Positions 16,501-22,181 of a DNA stretch of 22,181 nucleotides are shown piece by piece. The stretch is from a virus, in the IMG/VR virus record IMGVR_UViG_3300030380_003904, positions 1-22,181 of that record; one strand, 5' to 3'. The translations under genes were made by a program, and so were the position numbers. Within the stretch, counting starts at the first letter, position 1. Every line of letters begins with the position of its first letter. A model generated the notes under the pieces. It made no database searches and was not told the DNA's origin. It saw only the letters and a list, made by a program, of their open reading frames with translations.

Positions 16501-19500
16501 GAAGTGATAGAATTAATGATTTAGCAAGCGATTATGATCTTAGTGGATATTATATGCATGTTTCATTTCTAGGGCCTGGTGTAGATTTATTTACAAGAGA
16601 AGGTAGTTATGATCCAAATATTCCATTTAGAGGACCTAATTGTTTAGGTAAACATCTTCAAGGTATATGGGGCGGTGGCGCTTTTAATCACGGTACTGGA
16701 ACAGGTTTTGTAGAAATGGAAACACATTGGTATGATGTTAATCAAGGCGGTACGGCTGGGCACTATTTAGCTCCAGCACCAGGTGTTGAAGAGTTTTCTA
16801 ATAACGGCAACGTGCAGTATAGCTTTTTACGCGGATATGATCCAGATTATCAAACTCAACACGAAAGACAGTTTGATCCTACTTATGGAGCTGAAGACGT
16901 GCAGGCTGTACAAGAAATGGTTAGTAATTTAGTTTCCGGTAAAAAGTTTAGATTTTCAGAAGACACTAACGAAGAAATATATACTATATTAGGCGTTAAA
17001 GTAAAGCACGTGTACAATCATACACCATGGCGTATGCGTAAAGTGTGGAATGCCGGTACTTCAACTTACGTTAATGGCGGTGACAGTGTAGAAGAGGCTG
17101 TAATCGCTTGGGCTGAAGCCGGTACGGCTACAAACAACTCGCAATTTACTAGCGTATTAGACAAGTTAGAAGCTTTTGGAGCTAAATCTAATAGACGTAT
17201 AGTTTACGCTTTAAAACTAGATAAAAATCCTCAAGATAGTGCTTTTAAGCCTTTAAGTCAAGGCACTACTAGTTTTGATGTTAATAGTAGCAACAGTTTA
17301 TTTGAGTTTGTAGCAGAAAGCGCTAAATCGTTCTCTAGTGATGCTACTACTAATAAAGCTCTATTTGAAACAGAACCTGAAAAATCAGCTGACTTAGATA
17401 TTTACTACGAAATTAGCGATGCCATACCTGTAGAAATAACACAAGAAAATAAAGATATTATATTTCCAATAGGGTCTAGAGTAGAGATATTAAACTTTAA
17501 CAAAGCTGTTGATGGAATTCAATTGCCTAAAGAAAGGTATATTCGTCAAGCTTACTGGAATACATCAACAGAAGATTTAAGTATTGTTGTTAATGGACTA
17601 GATGATGAAGATCGTGGGTTTAATTATTACGATCCGTCTGACGGAACTACAGAGCTAGATTATGAAAGTAAAATTTTAGCTATAACTAGAGCTGATGGCA
17701 GTGTTGTTCATGTTGAGATAACACAAGCAAACGCAAGTGGCGATTATTATATCACAGGAGGTGGTAAAGGTAATTACGGTTATAGATTAAGTTTTAAAGT
17801 AAAACTTTCACCATCACTGCCTTATTACTCAAATTTTTACAATGTATTTGCTTTTAATAATGGTGTTGAGTCTAACACTGTTAGAGATGATTTTAACGGA
17901 GTTTCTATAAGAACAGGTGCTAGAGCATCTACAACGTTAGATGAACCTTATAGAGAAGAAATAAGAGAACACGGTTTAATATTCTCTGGGCTATATAATT
18001 CTAACACTGGTGTTAATAATTTAAATCAGTTTATACAAGCTCAAAAGATAACTAAAGACTTAAATCCTACGTACGGTAGTATACAAAAGTTATTTCAAAG
18101 ACAAACTAACTTAGTAGTGTTCTGTGAAGACAGAGTTGTAAAAGTTCTTAGTAATAAAGACGCTGTATTTAACGCTGACGGTAATCCTCAACTAGTTGCT
18201 AACGAAAGAGTGCTTGGTCAAGTCACTCCATTTGTAGGTGAGTTTGGTATATCTAAAAATCCTGAGTCTTTTGCTAGCGAATCATATAGAGCTTACTTTA
18301 CAGACAAGCAAAGACGATCTGTGCTAAGATTATCAATGGACGGTTTAACTCCAATATCAGACGCTGGTATGAAAGACTGGTTTGGTGATAATTTAGCAGA
18401 TGACAATATTATGTGCTTAGGGACGTACGATGAAGATAAGCAAGAGTATAATTTAACTATAAGAGAAGGTTATACTGAAAACATAATTGCTAACGATTCT
18501 TTTGATGATGGTGTAGAACTAGTTGAAACACTTCTTGGTGAAGAATTACTTAACAATGCTTTTACTGGTGGCGCAGACTTTACTGAAGTTGACATTGCTG
18601 CTACAAACTTTTATGAAACAACAAATAAAACTCGTGTGCCAAACGATGAAGCTGAAAGTGTTTACCACGTGCAAGCTGTAACTGAAAACGACACTATTAC
18701 AGCTGGAAATTGGTATATGGTAGAGGTAGATGCTTCTAATATATCAGATATTTATGATAACTATGGTATTATAGTTGATAATGTATTTTTAGAATACAAC
18801 TACGGTACAGATATATCAGCTGATGATACGAATGATAACCCTAACAATCTTTTTGGTAAAAATCACACTGACCCTGAGTTTAGAGAGCTTTTACCTTATC
18901 ATTTTGGTCAAATATCTGGCGCAGGAACAATAGGTGATGATTTGAGACTAATGCCTGCTACTAGATACTGGGACGGATCTAATACGCCTATACTACTAGC
19001 TATATTTGAAGCTGAGCAAGATCTTCCTACATTTAAGCTGCGCAGTTGGACTAGTGAAGATGAGAATCCTGGATTTACTTTAGACAAAATTAGGCTATAC
19101 AACATAACAGATATACCTACTATGTCAGAGCCTAGTCAGTGGGAAATAAAAAACGAAAACTATACTATGCCCCACGCGGCTTACAAATACATAGAACAGT
19201 TTTATGTTGACGATGAGTATACTACAACTGAAAGAGCTAGACCGATGGTGTATTTTAAAAATAACGCGGTTCAATTTAACACTAAAAATCCAGAGTATCT
19301 TGTTGCAAACCTTTATAATGGTAACGACGCTGGTGACACTGGCGCACCGCCTGCGGCGTTTAATCCTGACGCAGATTATTTACAGCCTACTTATGCTGGA
19401 TATAATTTGTCTTTCACTGTTGGAAATAATGTAGACACAGGATCTATAAGTGGAACTTTAAACGTTAGAGTTGAAGTGCCAACTGACTCAGGACCTGCTG

Positions 19501-20741
19501 GATTTATAGCTAACATTACTGAAGCTGGAGATTACGTTATAAATTATAATACTACACCTGATTATACGCCAACCATAGTTTCTCAGCCAGATAGTTCAAG
19601 CATTGGAGCGGAAGATCCGGCTGCTACAACTGGCGCGTACTTTTTAAGGTTTTCTCAAACAGGCAACAACACTTTTGAAGGCTCTGTAAGTAATATATCA
19701 ATAAAAGATGCTACATCTCTATTTACTGGCGGTGGAGCAGATAGCTGGACTTTTGAAAGCGAAAACAACAGCAATGAAAACGAGCAAAACGATGCATATT
19801 GGGATAGTGGATCTTTAGTTTTTGACAATATAAACCCAACTTCAACGTCTGCCGTTTATGCTAGACAAAACTTAGGTAATTTAAGAACTGGTACTAGATA
19901 TAATCTTTCGTTTGATTATAGTAACGGTAGCGCTGGAACTTCTTTTTGTAGAATATATTACTTCAACTCTCAAGGAAAAGGCTTCCATTACAGAACTTTA
20001 TATCCTACTCAAGCGCAGACTGGTGTTAGTCATTTTAATGAATACTTTACTATAGACGACACATTTACTGCTGTAACAGGTCAAGGCGTAAGTGTGTACT
20101 ATAATGCTTTAGTTTTTTACTTTGGAGCTTTTAGTAGTCACAACGATGGAGCTAGTTTAACTATAGATAATATTTCTATGATACCTGTAGTAGATGAAGA
20201 TTTTAAACCAAAGACGCTAAGCTACAGTGAACAAGCTAAAGGTTGGATAAGTTTTAAATCATTTATTCCAGAGAGCGGGGTAAGTTTAGGTGGAGATTAT
20301 TACACATTTAATAACGGAGCAATATACAAACACCACGAACAAGAAACTAATAACAATGTTTTTTACGATCAAGCAAGAGTAAATTCTTTTATTGATTTTA
20401 TATTTAACGACTCTACGCCTGTAGTAAAAGATTTTAAAACATTATCCTACGAAGGTAGTGCAGGTAAAAGAAACGGTTATGTTGAGCATGTTGGTGGTGC
20501 TACTGATGCAAACTACGACAACTTAAATAGTAGTGATGGTTGGTTTGTTTCAAATATAGTTACTGACTTGCAAAAAGGATCTATACCAGAATTTATTAAA
20601 AAAGAAGGTAAATACTATAACTATATAAGAGGAGGTTCTTTTGATAATACAAACTCAGATGATATAGGAAGTTTAAACGTACAAGGCTTAGGTGTTATCG
20701 CTAAAGTTGAGTACGATGAAATTATTGTAGACGAAGAATAA
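13539..20741 (+). CDS. Giant tail nozzle/muzzle-like protein with C-terminal glycan-binding-like modules
   Basis: The 2400-residue protein begins NNFLQGKMNKDLDERILPKG (residues 5-24), then SDGSDVGSAQSILG, a start I associate with large tail-tube/nozzle proteins of marine podoviruses (the place of T7 gp12, P22 gp10 or the crAss-like muzzle). Propeller-like strands with aromatic and glycine turns recur through the protein. One block near residues 1000-1090 is rich in G, H, W and N (GKHLQGIWGGGAFNHGTGTG). Conserved-looking structural motifs follow: KKFRFSEDTNEEIYTILGV, NHTPWRMRKVW, NRRIVYALKLDKNPQD, and later GQVTPFVGEFGISKNPESFA and YFTDKQRRSVLRLSMDG. The propeller appears to be interrupted at about residue 1645 and to resume at TLSYSEQAKGWISFKSFIPE (2226). 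The roughly 580 residues between form three beta-sandwich modules (about 1652-1860, 1866-2055 and 2069-2216) ending in strands such as LTIDNISMIPV. Those modules probably bind host glycans. Confidence 0.75.
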   Translation: MAEITNNFLQGKMNKDLDERILPKGQYRDAMNIQITTSDGSDVGSAQSILGTKALSAIGAFDSTSVCIGSIEDVLTDCIYYFVRSSTRDFIAKYDVKADYATFVAVDLSRTPSLEDSDGNEITVDPFLKFTGKQITAINIIDNYLFWTDGDNEPKKIDLSKNYSGKQNEPQNNSVHSRFYLDGVNYGYLKEEHLTVIKKKPLRAPQIKVISSKGNKKASIFERQIPRFCVRYKYEDNQLSAFSPFTQPVFNAEYIDDYNSYNFYDTSESYNTAMLNYIRSIEVYGFVDASTPDDVVEVEILYKTEDSNVVYSIAKIKKTDPSWSATGSYIGDLGFNEPGNYLNTSGSYTIKSENVFTAIAEEQLLRPFDNVPKKALAQEVVGNRIVYGNYTQNYDVDSVDIDAMAWPYFYDEQDKPIRSLKSDRSYQVGVLFGDTYGRETPVFTSEKGGFSTLQNYPSEVSWKASVKINSDIPPWAQYYKFYIKESSGQYYNLLNQRVYIPFAHSQFENEEDHVYLSFPSKDRSKISVDDYIVLKTVLLEPTPFRVSEDNKYKVLDVSNEAPEAISYKFYDLGSVTNNASDFLTDTDNGIFTADVSNGSLQRIDQQTDTIIINKTAWQAIDTDGAALTNSEGGGTESSNKIENLYISWSLGGLQSKRYKVTNIRVQDTEYIIRLSETIQLQDALIANKDGLDNDGALATTANMPDKLNFKVQRKDRYSDENFSGHFFVKIAADDLIKTQLINEPSQLEATNKILHAEKVYLWLDEADASASTTKNSNVQYYDEITTYYYNNTSATPDDIHEQGSLTNTKIAWDALLNESLGFGGGQGKFFIDGMYMAASNPSDTLYARESGQGWVGSPIIRYPKLVWTAATPNLSADLPNSGISYNNTDINNYETSYGIITASNLAETADWGWMLENYNEYGTAEYDTTAMDASTDVAFTVDADNEVDWYVNGIEPIIQASTDYYVNPISGPADGNGGRAWSNSTIYGSDRINDLASDYDLSGYYMHVSFLGPGVDLFTREGSYDPNIPFRGPNCLGKHLQGIWGGGAFNHGTGTGFVEMETHWYDVNQGGTAGHYLAPAPGVEEFSNNGNVQYSFLRGYDPDYQTQHERQFDPTYGAEDVQAVQEMVSNLVSGKKFRFSEDTNEEIYTILGVKVKHVYNHTPWRMRKVWNAGTSTYVNGGDSVEEAVIAWAEAGTATNNSQFTSVLDKLEAFGAKSNRRIVYALKLDKNPQDSAFKPLSQGTTSFDVNSSNSLFEFVAESAKSFSSDATTNKALFETEPEKSADLDIYYEISDAIPVEITQENKDIIFPIGSRVEILNFNKAVDGIQLPKERYIRQAYWNTSTEDLSIVVNGLDDEDRGFNYYDPSDGTTELDYESKILAITRADGSVVHVEITQANASGDYYITGGGKGNYGYRLSFKVKLSPSLPYYSNFYNVFAFNNGVESNTVRDDFNGVSIRTGARASTTLDEPYREEIREHGLIFSGLYNSNTGVNNLNQFIQAQKITKDLNPTYGSIQKLFQRQTNLVVFCEDRVVKVLSNKDAVFNADGNPQLVANERVLGQVTPFVGEFGISKNPESFASESYRAYFTDKQRRSVLRLSMDGLTPISDAGMKDWFGDNLADDNIMCLGTYDEDKQEYNLTIREGYTENIIANDSFDDGVELVETLLGEELLNNAFTGGADFTEVDIAATNFYETTNKTRVPNDEAESVYHVQAVTENDTITAGNWYMVEVDASNISDIYDNYGIIVDNVFLEYNYGTDISADDTNDNPNNLFGKNHTDPEFRELLPYHFGQISGAGTIGDDLRLMPATRYWDGSNTPILLAIFEAEQDLPTFKLRSWTSEDENPGFTLDKIRLYNITDIPTMSEPSQWEIKNENYTMPHAAYKYIEQFYVDDEYTTTERARPMVYFKNNAVQFNTKNPEYLVANLYNGNDAGDTGAPPAAFNPDADYLQPTYAGYNLSFTVGNNVDTGSISGTLNVRVEVPTDSGPAGFIANITEAGDYVINYNTTPDYTPTIVSQPDSSSIGAEDPAATTGAYFLRFSQTGNNTFEGSVSNISIKDATSLFTGGGADSWTFESENNSNENEQNDAYWDSGSLVFDNINPTSTSAVYARQNLGNLRTGTRYNLSFDYSNGSAGTSFCRIYYFNSQGKGFHYRTLYPTQAQTGVSHFNEYFTIDDTFTAVTGQGVSVYYNALVFYFGAFSSHNDGASLTIDNISMIPVVDEDFKPKTLSYSEQAKGWISFKSFIPESGVSLGGDYYTFNNGAIYKHHEQETNNNVFYDQARVNSFIDFIFNDSTPVVKDFKTLSYEGSAGKRNGYVEHVGGATDANYDNLNSSDGWFVSNIVTDLQKGSIPEFIKKEGKYYNYIRGGSFDNTNSDDIGSLNVQGLGVIAKVEYDEIIVDEE
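18480..20213 (+). other. Three tandem carbohydrate-binding-like beta sandwiches inside the nozzle gene
   Basis: This stretch encodes nozzle residues about 1648-2225. Each module ends with the strand typical of galactose-binding/CBM jelly rolls: FTLDKIRLYNITD (module 1), FEGSVSNISIKDAT (module 2) and LTIDNISMIPV (module 3). Earlier strands such as YNLSFDYSNGSAG (module 3) and YNLSFTVGNN (module 2) match the same pattern. The flanks read as a continuous propeller blade when the insert is removed. The domain call is by pattern and is not confirmed by any search. Confidence 0.5.
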
Positions 20742-21968
20742 ATGGCAAATATAAATAGCATATCAATATTAACAACTGATCTAAACGCTGCTGGCGAAAA
20801 TAGATCTTTGTCTATACAAGGTGAAGTTGGCGCTCAAGTAACAATACAAGTTGTTAGTAGTACTAATAAATTTTACAACTTTGTTACAAGTAGTTTTGAA
20901 TCTAGCTTTAGTACTAAAAGCAAGCTAGAAGTTACGTTAACAAGTGATAATTTTTCAAAGCTTATACACTTTCCAGCTGGCAGTTCTGTAAAGTATTTTG
21001 TTATTGTAAGCCCAAAGCCTTATACAGATACTGTAATTTCTGGTGGAGTTTATGTTGAAGAAATAGGATCTATATCTGACTCTATAATAACGTTTGCCCT
21101 GATTACAGATAATACAGCTAAATATGCTTCTGATCCGGTAATAGCTAACACCACAACTACAGGTTCACCTTCTACGTCAACTTCAAAAATAGTTAATATA
21201 TCAGGAACTATAAACAACGCTACTACAGACAGTAATAGTCAAGGTTTATTTGTTATAAACGGAGCAACTTTAAACAACAATAGTTTTCAGTTTGACACAA
21301 CTAAAACTATATCTAGTAATCCTTCTGGAGATGGTGTGGCTGGTGCTAGAGCTACACTTTCAGACGTAACAGATTTAGTTGTAGGTATGCGTTTAATTTT
21401 TCACAAAGGAACTACAGCGCCTTCTTCTACTACCGTTATACAAGCTATAGACACAGAGCTTAAACAAGTTGTATTTAGCACTAATGTTCCTTTTGAAGAT
21501 GGAGAAACTATGACGCTAAGAGCTATTGGTTTATCTTTAGCAGCTTCAGCTATAGGAGCTAGCATTACTTTAAATTCAAGCTCTATAGATCCAGGCACGC
21601 CAGAAATAACTACAAATGTTAGAAGTGGAGGATCTGGAACTACTATTAACGTAACTACAACGCAAGGAATATCTGGTGGAAGTAAAGCTGTGTTTACAGG
21701 TATAGGTGTTGATAATTCTAGCACAAACAATGTTAACGTAGTTACTCCAGATCCTAATGGAACTGACGGCGACGGTGTAATAACTTGTGATATTTCGCAG
21801 TCATTAACTGTAGGTACAAAGTTAACATTTACGGCTGGAAGCGGAAAAGAAACATTAACAACAGCAGCTACTTTCAATGCTCAGCTAACAGTAACTCAGT
21901 TTCCTCAGACTAATAAAACAATAAACATAAAAATTGACGATCTCATAACGCCAGGTACATTATCATGA
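20742..21968 (+). CDS. Beta-rich virion-type protein with internal repeats
   Basis: The 408-residue protein is very rich in S, T, N, G and I and poor in charged residues, with no signal peptide or membrane span. Residues 1-125 form one beta domain (VGAQVTIQVVSSTNKFYNFV). From about residue 190 onward a loosely repeated unit appears: SGDGVAGARATLSDVTDLVVG followed by MRLIFHKG (about 200-223), then TTINVTTTQGISGGSKAVFTG, then DGDGVITCDISQSLTVGTKL followed by TFTAG. Composition and position directly after the nozzle (stop TAA and start ATG abut) suggest a tail or capsid surface protein. I do not recognise a family. Its stop overlaps the next ATG (ATGA), so the downstream gene is translationally coupled. 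A fibre or decoration protein is the likeliest role, with low certainty. Confidence 0.6.
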   Translation: MANINSISILTTDLNAAGENRSLSIQGEVGAQVTIQVVSSTNKFYNFVTSSFESSFSTKSKLEVTLTSDNFSKLIHFPAGSSVKYFVIVSPKPYTDTVISGGVYVEEIGSISDSIITFALITDNTAKYASDPVIANTTTTGSPSTSTSKIVNISGTINNATTDSNSQGLFVINGATLNNNSFQFDTTKTISSNPSGDGVAGARATLSDVTDLVVGMRLIFHKGTTAPSSTTVIQAIDTELKQVVFSTNVPFEDGETMTLRAIGLSLAASAIGASITLNSSSIDPGTPEITTNVRSGGSGTTINVTTTQGISGGSKAVFTGIGVDNSSTNNVNVVTPDPNGTDGDGVITCDISQSLTVGTKLTFTAGSGKETLTTAATFNAQLTVTQFPQTNKTINIKIDDLITPGTLS

Positions 21969-22181
21969 TAATTGAATTAAACGAAAATATAAAGATAAAT
22001 GATTCGCTTCAAGTAGGTGATATATTATATTATGCGCCGCTAAATGGTGCAGGTCCAATATCTAATAGCTTAAATGATCCTATAATAATCGGAGAGGTAA
22101 CTAGCATTAGTGGATCAACAATAACTACAGTTGAAACTCCAGCAACACCTCAAGAAGGTGATTTTTTAATGTTTGTAAAAA
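21965..22181 (+). CDS. Small beta-barrel structural-type protein, 3' end outside window
   Basis: The ATG overlaps the preceding TGA by four bases (ATGA). The frame stays open to the window edge, giving 72 visible residues: MIIELNENIKINDSLQVGDI, then LYYAPLNG, later IIIGEVTSISGSTITTVETP and GDFLMFVK. The pattern SLQVGDILYY ... GEVTSISGSTITT ... GDFLMF describes a small beta barrel, with polar turns and a strand carrying the VGD motif. Similar small proteins occur beside tail genes of marine phages in my recollection, but no function is known to me. The coupling to the 408-residue gene suggests they act in the same structure. Confidence 0.65.
   Translation, partial: MIIELNENIKINDSLQVGDILYYAPLNGAGPISNSLNDPIIIGEVTSISGSTITTVETPATPQEGDFLMFVK

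Noticed and set aside
21401-21877. 158-codon open frame on the - strand
   Set aside because: Valine/proline-rich antisense image of the S/T/N-rich 408-residue gene, explained by the codon composition of that gene.

Overview
The window is a contiguous late-gene module of an AT-rich, tailed double-stranded DNA phage (about one third G+C by eye). All credible genes lie on the + strand, packed end to end with 0-60 base gaps or small overlaps. The long portal and large terminase, the acidic protein before the capsid gene, and a giant propeller/nozzle-like protein with no tape measure or sheath in view point to a short-tailed (podovirus-type) virion, in the style of uncultured marine phages, Cellulophaga podoviruses or crAss-like phages. 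Starts lack Shine-Dalgarno sequences and sit behind runs of A and T (for example TTTTATT-ATG and TATC-ATG). Together with AGA/ATA-rich codons this suggests a Bacteroidota (Flavobacteriia-like) host, although an AT-rich alphaproteobacterial host is not excluded. The host call is inference.

Layout: (1) 1-1616: the 3' part of a holin-like membrane protein, a small putative virion protein, and a LamG/lectin-like protein, i.e. lysis and host-contact genes. (2) 1617-2960: a tandem-repeat leader, then four small genes (a coiled-coil protein, a 73-residue protein, a protein that reads as two GroES-like domains in tandem, and a candidate small terminase), three of which overlap their upstream neighbour. 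(3) 2960-10358: packaging and head genes in canonical order: large terminase, portal, acidic scaffold-like protein, major capsid protein. A strong UUCG-loop terminator follows the capsid gene. (4) 10424-13535: an unrecognised 274-residue protein, a structured leader RNA, and two tail adaptor/ring-like proteins. (5) 13539-20741: a 2400-residue tail nozzle/muzzle-like protein with a run of carbohydrate-binding-module-like beta sandwiches near its C-terminus. (6) 20742-22181: two beta-rich structural-type proteins, the last cut by the window edge.

How it fits together: the scaffold and capsid proteins assemble the prohead on the portal ring, possibly aided by the GroES-like protein. The terminase pair packages DNA. 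The adaptor/ring proteins and the nozzle close the portal and form the short tail. The beta-sandwich insertions and the lectin-like protein are plausible host-surface contacts. The holin-like protein would time lysis. No tRNA, CRISPR array, insertion sequence, integrase or attachment site is seen. The most interesting points are the large beta-sandwich insertions in the nozzle and ring proteins, the duplicated GroES-like protein, a repeated small beta module shared by the capsid and downstream genes, and a 42-base hairpin with a four-codon minicistron before a GTG start.
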